From: Microvelia longipes
Lineage: Eukaryota; Arthropoda; Insecta; Hemiptera; Veliidae
NCBI GenBank assembly: GCA_018340805.1
Contig: JACMZG010001863.1
Span: 54,545,762-54,609,761, forward strand
Direction of reading: 5' to 3'
DNA: 64,000 nucleotides
The notes beneath the pieces are model-generated. The model made no database searches, was not told the DNA's origin, and saw nothing but the letters and a program-made list of their open reading frames with translations. The translations under genes were made by a program, and so were the position numbers. Of the stretch, positions 20,955-32,340 are shown piece after piece. The stretch's first letter is position 1; the number at the start of each line of letters is the position of its first letter.

Positions 20955-23324
20955 TTTTTTTTTTTTTTTTTTTTTTGTTTTTTTTTTGTTTGTTCAACGG
21001 AGGGGAAACGCGACGGCCTCTACACGAAAGCTTTATCCCTCGGAATCAAAGCAGCTAACACCCCTAAGAGGGGATGGCTCCTATCATCCGAAGGTTCGTC
21101 ACCTTTCTTTCGGTGTGCGAAGCCTAGCCCATGGCACCGTCCATGGAGTTGGGGAACTGGCGACTTCTGCGACTGCCCAGCCGGTACCCGTGAGCATCGA
21201 TTGTCAGGCCTACCCCACTAAAAACTATTCTAGACGGTAAAACCCCTCGCCAGGCGCATACCAATTGGCAAGTAGCTATTGCACCTTCGCGTGACTAAAA
21301 GTCTCCACCACGGTCCACAACACATAGTCGGACTAACTTCTGAACCAGTGAGGGGGCGGCTTCTCTGACTTATACCCCTTTCCTCCCACTTTCTGCCTCC
21401 AGTCAGAAAGAGAGGCTGAAGGAACCCATCGAGTGGTTGGATGCTTGGTGACTCCGGTTGTTAGCGATGAAGGCCTCCGAGTGCTCCAAAGACCAACCGC
21501 CCGCACTAGAACAGGAAAAATTTGCCCCAGGGGAACCCGCCCATTGTGGTGGACCCACCAGTCCAATCCGGTCGCCCTGAAGCTCCTCCCGCTCTTCCAC
21601 CTCCGACATGAGAGAGCTTTCAGCCAAGGCTTCCAACGACCGACGGATCCAGCCGGCCGCAATACCCCCCGACACCAACCTCCCATTCGCAGGCACGCGC
21701 TAGCCCCGGTCACACCCAAAGACACTAAAGATGGAAGATGTCGCTGGAAGAAGCTGCATGGGTCTTACAGGCGGTAAGTGTAGTCAACAGAGTTACCAAC
21801 CGTGCCTCCCGCTGGAGCGACTCAACGCGCGGGTTTTAACAAATGACCGGAGAGCCCTGACACGCGTTTGGCCTGCCTGGCGCAGTGCCTAATGGACTTC
21901 ACTAACCTAAAGACAAAGCAACTAAAGCCTATATCACAGAGTTCGGCCACTGCTCTCGCAAGAGAAACTCGATGACTACCGCGGTTTGAACATAAATTGC
22001 CGGGGTGTGTCGGCTCGTGGTGATGATAACAGTGTCGATGCCTAAACTGAAACACTGACTAAAACCTAAAATAAATACCTAATCCTAGTTAAAACATATC
22101 TTACATGACCTAGTCCTAATATCACAGAATGCCGAGGATAAGCCAGCCAGCGGTTTTAATCAAGATTGCGCGGACTGGTTGCCGTTCGGCCAAACTAACT
22201 AAACCTAAATATCACAGAATGGCGTGATAGTTCCTCCTAGCTATGCTGTGGGGCGCACACCGTTTTAACATATTTCCCGAGGGTGATTCAGTAAACTACC
22301 ACCCCCCCTATCTAACCTAGCCTTACTTAATATCACAGCAAAATTACACTAACTAACCTAGATTAAAAGAGGCAACTGCCGTATCTCCATTTGACCTGCA
22401 AGGACCTCCCACCATCCGGTTTGAAAACAAATGGCCGGGGAACCGACAGTTACGACAGCCGCTGAAACATATACCCAAAAACTATGCCTAATAAACTAAG
22501 GACTAAACCGTGACTCTGGTTGAACCTAAATCTTATGGAGAATCCTATGCCCTACGCAGGAATTCTACGTTGATTCGAAGTGGAGAGTCCTCGTTGAGGC
22601 GACTGCTACACTCGCCGGGTTCCGCAGGATCGTCCTCAGCTCTGGCAAGTGGTCACCACTCTTCAAATATGTACACACTGTGAGCGCTGCATTGCATGTC
22701 GGTCATCGAGGAAGCACGCGTGCATTTGACAGAAGGTGCCCCGTGCGTCATACTGCGTCTGTCCAAGCCTTCAGGCGCTGGGGTGAGTACCGACACTGTC
22801 TTGTCGTTGACTTCGACATGCTCTGTGAATCTTTCCTCTTGGGATTTTTATCTTGATTCTTGCTAAACAGGGGGGGGGTTGCGATCCACGTGGGTTCTCA
22901 CGTAACGCCAGACTGCGTCTTGGACTAATGCGAGTCTTGGCGATTCATCTAGTCACGGAACCGTCCACCACCCTGTCTCTCCGCTGACGCACGGCTTGGC
23001 AGCTTGATCGCGCCCTCATTGCCAGCGATACCGACATGCCCCGGTACCCATAACTTAGAACACGTGCCGACCAGCTTAGAACAATAGAGAGGAACACGTG
23101 GTCATAGATTCCGACTGATAATCGGAATCGATCACTAATTTATTCTTGATTGCTTGGGAGGGATGACAGAGAGTCGGAAAACAAATGACTATACTGCCGT
23201 TTACGTTCTCCTCCAAGCAATATACGAGGGTCTTCTACTAATCGCCTTCAAACTCGGCTTGTGTATACACCCGCTCGCAGGAGATAGCAGCACCAAGAGC
23301 TTGGTCTCTGCCGAAGACGTATGC
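20955..23324 (-). mobile_element. Second LINE copy (3' part), minus strand
   Basis: Reverse-complement counterpart of about 7120-9345: interrupted T-run at 20955-20992 (poly(A) tail), 3' UTR including the five stem-loop modules (about 21780-22490), C-terminal zinc finger and part of RNase H, then the N gap at 23325. It differs from the first copy by many small substitutions and indels, so it is older or poorly sequenced. The rest may lie in the gap, but the sequence to the right of the gap (24168 on) is not LINE-like. Confidence 0.85.
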
Positions 23325-24167
23325 NNNNNNNNNNNNNNNNNNNNNNNNNNNNNNNNNNNNNNNNNNNNNNNNNNNNNNNNNNNNNNNNNNNNNNNNNNNN
23401 NNNNNNNNNNNNNNNNNNNNNNNNNNNNNNNNNNNNNNNNNNNNNNNNNNNNNNNNNNNNNNNNNNNNNNNNNNNNNNNNNNNNNNNNNNNNNNNNNNNN
23501 NNNNNNNNNNNNNNNNNNNNNNNNNNNNNNNNNNNNNNNNNNNNNNNNNNNNNNNNNNNNNNNNNNNNNNNNNNNNNNNNNNNNNNNNNNNNNNNNNNNN
23601 NNNNNNNNNNNNNNNNNNNNNNNNNNNNNNNNNNNNNNNNNNNNNNNNNNNNNNNNNNNNNNNNNNNNNNNNNNNNNNNNNNNNNNNNNNNNNNNNNNNN
23701 NNNNNNNNNNNNNNNNNNNNNNNNNNNNNNNNNNNNNNNNNNNNNNNNNNNNNNNNNNNNNNNNNNNNNNNNNNNNNNNNNNNNNNNNNNNNNNNNNNNN
23801 NNNNNNNNNNNNNNNNNNNNNNNNNNNNNNNNNNNNNNNNNNNNNNNNNNNNNNNNNNNNNNNNNNNNNNNNNNNNNNNNNNNNNNNNNNNNNNNNNNNN
23901 NNNNNNNNNNNNNNNNNNNNNNNNNNNNNNNNNNNNNNNNNNNNNNNNNNNNNNNNNNNNNNNNNNNNNNNNNNNNNNNNNNNNNNNNNNNNNNNNNNNN
24001 NNNNNNNNNNNNNNNNNNNNNNNNNNNNNNNNNNNNNNNNNNNNNNNNNNNNNNNNNNNNNNNNNNNNNNNNNNNNNNNNNNNNNNNNNNNNNNNNNNNN
24101 NNNNNNNNNNNNNNNNNNNNNNNNNNNNNNNNNNNNNNNNNNNNNNNNNNNNNNNNNNNNNNNNNNN
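23325..24167. other. Assembly gap (843 N)
   Basis: Run of N. Any open frames across it are artefacts. Confidence 1.
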
Positions 24168-24836
24168 GATTGCCGGGAAGAAGGTTTTTTCCCTACAGCG
24201 GTTATTGTGGTAGGGATTTTTTTCTCTTTTTAAGTGAAAGGTTGGCAGCGGCTTCTCTGATTGGTCAATCCCCAAAATACTTATGACCTTGGGGATTTTT
24301 AAACTAAACGATAGACTGTAATGCTGATAATAAAATTTAATATCATACATTTGTTTACCATACATAATAGTATGCTATTTTACAAAGTAAGTATTTTTTT
24401 TAGCAAAAACTGCAAAATATTTGCTTAGTAATTAATGACAGTGAATGACGGCATAACAAATATTTCCTGGATATCACAAAAAGACACAGAGTTTGATTTT
24501 TGCACCAAGGTTCAACTCTAGCATTAACACACTCGGAGCTACAATGATAACAGGCTGGGAACTTTGTAAAAAACATTCAGGAGTTCTTAAAAACATGTGA
24601 AACAGATGATGGCGATATCCCGGTTTCTATTATTAGATCAAACACAATACTTTTCTTATACCTGCGGTACAAATGGGGATAAGTAAAAAAATATTTTGTT
24701 CCCGGGTTTTTTATTCTACTTGGTAGTTCATCTTTAAACCTTCGACTTATAAAGTTTCGTCAAATTATAATTGAGGATAGGACTGCCTATCTTTTAATTA
24801 TTTTACAAGCTAACTCAATTTTTCTTTTTGATCCCC

Positions 24837-25686
24837 TAACCTAAAGTAATGTATAAACCAAGTAGGGAAACTCCTATACTGAAACATATAAAAAATTTCA
24901 GACCTTTCCGATCAGCTGATAGCTAGGTCAAAAATAAAAAATAGCTAAAATTAGAATATACTGTGCATGAGCGCCTTTTCGGATTTAGGCATTTTTTAAT
25001 TTTAATTTATTGGCAACCCAGATAACATTAGGTGAGTTTACGTTTTAAATCGTGTTTATTTCGTACTTTGAAATATGTCGTGATAATGTAATGATTTGTA
25101 TTAATTTGTAAATAATTGTTATAATAATTTAGTTAAAAAAAGAGAAACTAATATGTAAAAGGTAAACACATTTTTTATTAAGATTTTGTAGAAAATGCAG
25201 ACGACAGTGTATAAGCAATCATAAAATTACGATTGCTTTTATTACATTCAAAAAAATTAGGTTGAATTTGTTAAATTACTAATTACAATTAATATTTGAA
25301 GGGAAAAACAAATATCATTTGCAAAATGTACTAAGCTAAGTAGTTGCAACACTAAAAAAAGTTTAAATTGCCGCTCGATTTAAAGTAAATTTAAACAGCT
25401 ATTATTTAAAGATTCGGATCTTAAACCACTATTGGAAATGTGGCAAATGTATTTTCTTACACAAATTATTAACATTTTAAACTAAAACTGTTTCAAATAA
25501 ATGCAATATAAACACATAATTTGTGAGTCTGTAATAGTTTGTTTAATTTACTAGGTAAAACAAAATGCCGCGGCATAGAAACATTTGAGCTAACTCCCTG
25601 GTGGACAAAATGTGAACGCCTACATGCCAGGTCTGACAGAAAGTGCATTGTTTCCCTACTTGGTTTATATATTACTTTACCCTAAC
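24837..25686. mobile_element. TIR element, ~850 bp, non-coding
   Basis: About 36 bp at 24837-24872 returns inverted at 25650-25686 with few mismatches (core AACCAAGTAGGGAAAC). The same terminal word appears a third time at about 56000-56035, so it is dispersed. The interior is AT-rich with no open frame worth calling. A non-autonomous DNA transposon is likely; superfamily unknown. Confidence 0.55.
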
Positions 25687-25711
25687 CCAACCCAGTTTTT
25701 AGTGCCGATAG

Positions 25712-25896
25712 TTAAAACATGTCCATTACTTGGGAACAGACCTGAGCTATAGATGCTAATTCCAATATCCTCTGATTATCATTTTTAATTTGAAAATATT
25801 TATCAATATCTTTCTTAGAGAGAGTGAGCAGCCTGAGAACATCATCTTCTTCTTGTACCTTGTCTACTAGATAACGACTCTTTTCTTTTAAATCTT
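25712..25896 (-). CDS. Terminal exon of an unrecognised host gene
   Basis: Minus-strand exon: acceptor TTTCAG after an 11-T tract (CT at 25897-25898), then ~60 residues with helical charged character (VQEEDDVLRLLTL, KKDIDKYFQIKND, ASIAQVCSQVMDMF), stop TAA at 25712-25714. Splice signal plus amphipathic sequence argue for a real exon. A tandem duplication beginning at ~25869 copies the 5' edge of this exon and its intron. Possible partner exon: the minus-strand frame at 28964-29275. I do not recognise the product. Confidence 0.5.
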
Positions 25897-26280
25897 CTGA
25901 AATTAAAAAAAAAAACAAATGGTAAAAAAATGAAGTAATAAAACAAATAAAAATGACAATCTCTCCACAAACTGTAAACTATATTTACAAAGCCGGCTTT
26001 CAACTGTTAACTGCCATCATCAGTGCCTACCAACAAGAATTAATTGCCTATAAATTAGATAACGATCTTTTTTTTTTTAAAAATCTTCCTGAAAATTTTA
26101 AAATAAAACAAATGAAAAAATAAAAGAAGTAATAATAAAACAAATAAAAATGACAATCTCTCCACAAAAGTGGTAACTATAATTTACAAAGCCCGGTCTT
26201 TCAACTGTTAAACCTGCCATCATCAGTGCCTACCAACAATATAATAACAAAGAATTAATAATGCCTATAAATCATACTAA
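25869..26280 (-). repeat. Tandem duplication (~200-bp unit) with hammerhead-like motifs
   Basis: Units 25869-26061 and 26062-26275 align end to end: CTAGATAACGA start, AT-rich middle with 'aaaacaaataaaaatgacaat', then a conserved segment, then 'cctaccaac'. The conserved segments (25987-26031 and 26186-26233), read on the minus strand, contain CACTGATGATGGCAG, then TTGAAAG, then a palindromic stem around CCGG. The order CUGAUGA...GAAA plus stem is that of a hammerhead ribozyme core, but stem II pairs poorly here. Related, better-pairing motifs lie at 53579-53620 and 53810-53850. Confidence 0.6.
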
Positions 26281-27265
26281 GGATTTTCGGAGAACAGGTT
26301 TTCAATTCAAAACCATATTTTTGAATTGAAGTTGTTGTGTAAACCTATAACAAAATAGTAGTACAGGCCATAAAGGAAAACAAAGACGTACTCTGTCAGA
26401 GAGAATGAAATGTTCTACATTTCATCAGCTAGGGAGTTGGGCCAATTTCTTTATCAGGTGCAGCCATTTTAATTTCATTTATACAAAACTTTACACTATT
26501 TATTGTATTTGTTTTACTGTGAAATAAAAAATTTACTTTAAGATTAAGTTTAAAAAATTAAAGTTACTTTAAATTAATTAAAACCTTTAATCTATTATAA
26601 GTTACAACAATAAATAATTATTGAAATAATTACCTACTAAGAAAAATGTATATATTGTATATAGAAATTAATATATTTTAAAGCGGACAAATCACTTAGA
26701 TTCTAGCAATATCATTATTATTTAAATAAACTAAATTTTTTTCGTACTAGTCACCCTAAACTATTTCTTCCTATTTTTATTTATTTTATTATCTTAATTA
26801 TTTTTAATTTGATTCATTTAAAATTCCTTTGATTTATCATTATTCAGTCTTAATTTTAATACAAATGCTTTATAAAAGAATATTGAATTATGAAACGTTG
26901 CAGCCTTAAGTGATTTGTTTCCTCTGCATCCTTTTCTGTATGTTTCATTTTTATTTTTTTTTAATTTTTAATTGAATGTAAAAGAAGGATTTATTTTATT
27001 TTTATTTATTTTTTAATTTTCAACCTATTCCTTTAATTTCAAAAACATATACTGAATCATAACTTGGTACTCCCACCCTATAAAACCTTTATGGTAAAGG
27101 GTTACATGATCAATTTTTTGTTATTTGTATTTTTTGAATAAATAGAAATTAATAACTACTGAAAGGCCCATCCATAAGAGTCTAGTCAGCTACATGGAGT
27201 TATTTGAGCCAGCTAACAGCTGATCTTAGTGGCACTACCTACTCTAATGAAGTACCGGTACAGTG
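26281..27265. other. AT-rich intergenic DNA, no gene seen
   Basis: T- and A-rich low-complexity sequence. No exon, RNA gene or repeat copy supported. Confidence 0.45.
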
Positions 27266-27660
27266 AGTGTATTACATATACCCAGCGTATTTAACAGGTG
27301 TTTGTATTGTATTTAATACGGTCCAGTTCTTGCACTGTATTAGTTCAGTTGATCCAGTAAGGTGAATTCAAAACTAATCAAAACACAGTGAAGGTAAAAC
27401 TTGAGCTATAGAGTGTTGAAAAAACAAAATGTAAATTGCAAACATTGTTTTGTATAAAAGTGTTACATTAAAAAAATATTTGTATGGTTATTTGGTGAAA
27501 AAATGCGTAAATAAAGTGAAATAATAGTTTGTTAAAAAGGTTATAGGATAATACAAGTGCCTCTAAAGACTCTTGAAACATATCAGCAGAGTGGACTGGA
27601 TTTCATCTCCCTTGTTCTAGTGTATCAGACTGGATTTCCAGCCCATAGTTCAAGATGAAA
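27266..27660. mobile_element. Diverged copy of the ~500-bp 'CGTATTTAACAGG' repeat family
   Basis: Begins CCCAGCGTATTTAACAGGTG and follows the same order of blocks as 48969-49490 and 55403-55865 (ACGGTCC palindrome region, 'taaagtgaaataatag', 'actggattcatctcc'). The right end is not recognisable, so it is a partial copy. Confidence 0.5.
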
Positions 27661-28465
27661 GGACATGTAGGAAAGGGTGATACAGAGGAATATAATAACA
27701 ACAGAACTGACTATCCTAAAATATTTGGTCTTGTTTTGTAGAACTTTATTTTAAAAATGGCTGCCATCTTGTCAAGATAACTACAAATAAGGGATGAATA
27801 TCAACTGTCAAAATACAGTGTGAACAAAATATAGTGGAGTAGAATCAACAAGTGACTTTACTCACATATTTCAAGCTTTCGATATGACTGGAAATGTCAA
27901 TAGAAAAAAAGTTTAGCCGCTAGGGTTACTTTAAGCAACTATTGTAATCGTAAAGGAGGTTATGCGTAATGTAATGTTGCCTGTCATTGATAAAGGTTAC
28001 ATTGTGATACAGAAATTTATACAAAACAATAACAAAAACATAAAATTTATATTTGGAACTTGCACTACTTTTTTTAGGGGAGTCGGTTCCTTCTATTTCA
28101 CTATAGAACAAACTATTCTTGTTGTTTTGTTTGTGTCTGAAAAAACAATTTTTTATTGTTTTGTATGAATTTCTTTCACAAAAAACAGCCTTCATCGTTA
28201 CTTCCAAGAGAGTCTAGGCATTTAACACTAATGGACAGTAAAGTCTAGCTACATTAAGAAAGAGTATTAACGTCATTCATTGTTAACACTAAAGATTGTC
28301 TCCACGACTAAATACAATCAAATTTTATTTACGGGAAAAATCAAGAAGGCATGTTTCTGCTACACCTTTATGGATATATACGTACACAATATATGTAAAC
28401 AACTACATGAAAGTTCCTTGGAAAGAGCTTTTTATTCATCTTTCAAGTTTTAACAAGAGGGCTAC

Positions 28466-28753
28466 CATAGAGATATTGTTACTAGAGAGGCCTTACTGGA
28501 TAAATTTGTAAAGTTAACCTGACTACCTTCCCTTATAAATATAATCAAATAATCAGTTCAAAATTACGTTGACTTATATAGGAGAACGTTAAAAAAAAAC
28601 AAATCAATACTCAAGCAATGTGCGGGTGGACGAACACAATAGATTTATTATAACCTTAACTTGCTCTTGAAGGAGGTTCCAATGAGGTTACACAGAGTCC
28701 CTGAGAGCCCCAAAAGATTATATCAGGCCTCTCAATGTATTGAGATGGAGTCA
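28466..28753 (+). mobile_element. MITE family A copy, right end lost
   Basis: Begins CATAGAGATATTGTTACTAG and follows the family to the block 'aggcctctcaatgtattgag'. It then breaks off before the right terminal repeat. Non-coding. See the intact copies at 37736 and 43547 for the family description. Confidence 0.8.
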
Positions 28754-28963
28754 ATTTTAGCGGAGTTGACCATTTTTGATAATACGATTTAAACAGAAAT
28801 GTAAGTCTATGTGTCTGTACATCATAGCTAATGTAGCACAAACGTAATATCGTGTTTAAACTTTTATTTTTAGCTAAAATTTTCGGCCGCGTAAAATGAA
28901 TCCTATCCCTCCATTAGTGACTCAAAATGCCAAATGTAGACCTAGCGACCATAACTGTCTTCT

Positions 28964-29275
28964 TTAGACATCGGCACGAGCTTTGACAGCCCAAAATAAG
29001 TGAGTTAAGTCACTTGTTGATTCTATTTCACTGTACTGCTGAATAATGTCATACTCACTTGCTGATAATTCAAAAAGTTTAGGATGGTCATAAACCTGAT
29101 ATTTGTCAAATTTAAATGGTTTCAAATACTTCATAACAGTCAAAGCAGAACTAAAACGTCTATCGTTACTTAATTGAAATAGTTTCCTAAAAATATCACA
29201 TCCAACAATGAAAGTTCGAGAAAAATTGGTTGATTTAGAACTCACTACTCTACCAAAAAGCATAAAACAATTCAT
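28964..29275 (-). CDS. Unrecognised 103-codon frame, possible N-terminal exon
   Basis: Starts MNCFMLFGRVVSSKSTN, continues Arg/Ser/Phe-rich without acids for ~45 residues, then turns acidic and helical (SASEYDIIQQYSEIES). The start resembles a mitochondrial presequence. Sequence complexity is unlike neighbouring AT-rich DNA. It lies on the same strand as, and upstream of, the exon at 25712-25896, so they might belong to one gene, but no clear donor is visible at its end (stop TAA at 28964). Function unknown. Confidence 0.4.
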   Translation of the reverse strand: MNCFMLFGRVVSSKSTNFSRTFIVGCDIFRKLFQLSNDRRFSSALTVMKYLKPFKFDKYQVYDHPKLFELSASEYDIIQQYSEIESTSDLTHLFWAVKARADV

Positions 29276-29514
29276 AATTGATTCTTTAAGTTCAAATAAA
29301 GATTATTATATCATTTATGCATGATTTAACTCGTATAATACTCAGAAAGCTCAGAAAAATGCACACATAAAACCTTCATTAAGGTTATTAAAGGTTATAA
29401 ATAAATATTTTTTCTACTTTTCATTTTTGTTCGTCTTTCTTTAAATCGCTGTTTAACAGCCATATAGTTTCAAAGGCAACACAATTATTTTAGTGTGTTC
29501 GCTTTAAGCTATGT

Positions 29515-29600
29515 TCACATTTATTTATTTATTTCTATTTACTTATTTATATACATAACGGGCTAAAAGTCCGATTACAATAACAAATAATTAAAAAAAC
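29515..29600 (-). mobile_element. LINE/SINE 3'-end fragment, minus strand
   Basis: On the minus strand, CGGACTTTTAGCCCG is followed by an AT-rich end and (AAAT)n. Same style as the other retroelement tails in the window; only the 3' end is recognisable. Confidence 0.4.
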
Positions 29601-29890
29601 ATATATAAAAGTGGCACAACACATAATATAAAATTTTCTTACATCAAGATTTAAATAAATTACTCTTTTAATTTCTTTGGCTTTTTATTTTTTAGAAGTC
29701 AAGGAGTGTATACATGAACATAAAGTAGTGAAAAAAAGAATTATAAACAAGATTTATATACTCCTATTCCATCATATGAGAAAAATTAGTGAATACTATG
29801 TACATAAATTAAACCAAAAACAAAAAAGATACACCTGATGTTAAGACTTTAGTAAACTAATACTAAAATTCAATATTAATTTTGAAATGA

Positions 29891-30065
<175 letters not shown>

Positions 30066-30194
30066 TTTAGAATACCTTTGATTATTAAGAGAGTATGAAT
30101 AATGCATTCACAACCATTTCACAACATCAAGGATTCCTCATTCATACTCTAAGTTAAAGTTAACTAAAAAGACTAGTTGTTGCAGTAGGGGGAA

Positions 30195-30320
30195 AAGCTA
30201 ATACTTACCTCGTCAACACGATGTGTTGAACACTGGGGAGAACAACTATTATTGTTTTCGGAGTTGAACCCGCAAACGTCTACACGGTAGGGGTTCAACC
30301 CGGGATTCAACACCTATACT
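30195..30320 (+). repeat. Repeat with GGGTTCAACCC-type words
   Basis: Contains several inverted GGTTCAACCC/GGGTTGAACC words. An inverted copy is at about 37490-37680, sharing the ACCTCGT and TCAACCCGGG blocks. Class unknown. Confidence 0.45.
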
Positions 30321-30448
30321 GTAATTAATATGCTGTATTAATTATTAATATAAGTTAACCTTTGCTCAGTTGTTATACTATTATATCTCTAAGTTTTTTT
30401 CTGTTTTTATTTAAATTTAGCCTGTTATTAAACATAGATTTAATATTG

Positions 30449-30575
30449 CCTTAACTCACTCTTGAAGGAGGTTTCAATGAGGTTACACAGAGCCCCTGAG
30501 AGCCCCCCTATACGATGTTTCAGGCCTTTCAATGTATTGAGATAGGCTATGCTCCCTCTAGTATATATCTCTATG
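30449..30575 (+). mobile_element. MITE family A, right half only
   Basis: Starts inside the family at 'cttaactcactcttgaagg' and ends with the right terminal repeat GTATATATCTCTATG. The left half is absent. Confidence 0.75.
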
Positions 30576-30659
30576 ATTATATACTTTTATTACTTCATTA
30601 GTATTGGCAGACATTTGAAAATCACATTTTAGTAAAGTAGAATGATAATAAATCAATAA

Positions 30660-31500
30660 AAAAATCCGTCAAAGTGCTTGCTTTGCAAGCATTATAAGGG
30701 TTTCTCAGATATTTGCATAAATATAATGTATTAATACGATACAATCATACTTATACTTAATATTCTACGCCTCGCTTCAATAGCCTATATGTTAGTATTT
30801 GTCGATACCTAATGTTAGAAAAAATAAATAAGTTATAACAAAATATTCCACAGCTCGCTACGCATACGTTTCTGTGTATCAGAAATCAGTACCTAATTTA
30901 GAATCTACACAAAATATATAAGTGCTCGTATTGCTCGTTTCATTTGTATGTTTGTTATTTGCAAATTTCGCAGAGTAAACATAATTTTACCAATTTCACT
31001 AGGGCTCATTTCGCTCGCCTATATGTGTCTGTTGGCACTAATTTTAGAAAAAAAAATATAATACAACATAACATTTGAGTAAACATCTGCTTGTTTAGTA
31101 CTAGCCAATTTCAAACTATAGAATCAAATTTTTACATAACAATCTAAAGCTTGCTTCCCTCGCCTATATATATTTGTTTGTCGATACCTAATTTTTGAGA
31201 AAATTTAAAACACAGAACAAAATTTAAGGGCTCGCTTCACTCGCCTATATTTGCTTGGTGTCAATATCTACCTGAAGAGGAACATTTAAAACAAGGCATA
31301 AAATTAAAGGCTCGCTTCAATCGCCTTTTTGTATTGGTTTATCAGAGCCTCATTTTAAAGCATAGAGTAAAGACATAACATAATATTCTAGGGCTCGCTT
31401 CGCTCGCCTTGAGGTGCTTGTTTAGTATTAGCCAATTTTAAACTATAGAATCAAACTTTTACATAACAATCTAGGGCTCGCTTCGCTCGCTTATAGAAGT
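30660..31500 (+). repeat. Diverged monomers of the CTCGCTTCGCTCGCC satellite
   Basis: CpG-rich words related to GGGCTCGCTTCGCTCGCC recur at irregular ~90-110-bp spacing (about 30775, 30850, 31010, 31150, 31230, 31310, 31393, 31470), each followed by a 'cctatatg..tttgtt' block. These look like an older, more diverged edge of the array at 32341-35062. Confidence 0.65.
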
Positions 31501-31512
31501 TTGTTTTTGTTG

Positions 31513-31587
31513 TATATATATATATATATTATATATATATATATATATATAATATATATATATATATATAATTATAATTATACATAC

Positions 31588-31663
<76 letters not shown>

Positions 31664-31683
31664 CATATATATATATATATATA

Positions 31684-31768
<85 letters not shown>
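31513..31768. repeat. (AT)n array followed by (TG)n
   Basis: About 210 bp of AT dinucleotides with interruptions passing into ~21 TG units (31726-31768). Confidence 0.95.
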
Positions 31769-31770
<2 letters not shown>

Positions 31771-32340
31771 CGAGATTTTTGTTCCTATCCTAGATGTCTC
31801 TTATGGCACACGATAACTTTCGAAAGCTTTCTCGAGTCGAAATGAAACATGGTACAAAAAATTAACCCCCTTAATGTTCCAAACCCTATTATTTATGAAA
31901 TATGTGTGACGTCATTAACTCACAAAAATGACACCACAAACATTTCAAAAGATCACAAATCTATACATATGGTCACTAAACGTTATTTGTTATTGTTTAT
32001 TAATTAAAAGTGGAAAAAATATTACCGTCAATGGGAAATAGTTCCAAATTATGAATAGTAAATTAAAACTAGTAAGAGTCAATTATACTTCTCGTGCCAT
32101 ATCTTTCAACAACTTTAAGGTGCATTCACAATACTGCGGTAGCGATGCGTCCGTCCGTTACGTGCGTAGCGGTCATTGCGATGCGGGAAATGATGGTTCC
32201 ACAATAACAAGATACAATTATTAAAGAACAATTACATTAAGATAAAATAAACTGATCTAAATGATATAAACATTAAGATAAAATAGACTGATCAAGATTA
32301 AAACTATAACAATCAAATTGGCGAACACCAAGAATATTAA
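31769..32340. other. Spacer between satellite blocks, no gene seen
   Basis: Starts with a generic 'cgaaatgaaacatggtacaaaa...gtgacgtcattaac' repeat block of the type also seen at positions 20-95 and 44990-45060. The remainder is AT-rich. No gene. Confidence 0.45.

Noticed and set aside
23154..24365. Long open frames across the N gap
   Set aside because: They consist almost entirely of unknown residues from the 843-N run.
25660..25690. Telomeric repeat suggested by CCCTAACCCAACCC
   Set aside because: Single short run at a TIR element end; no array.
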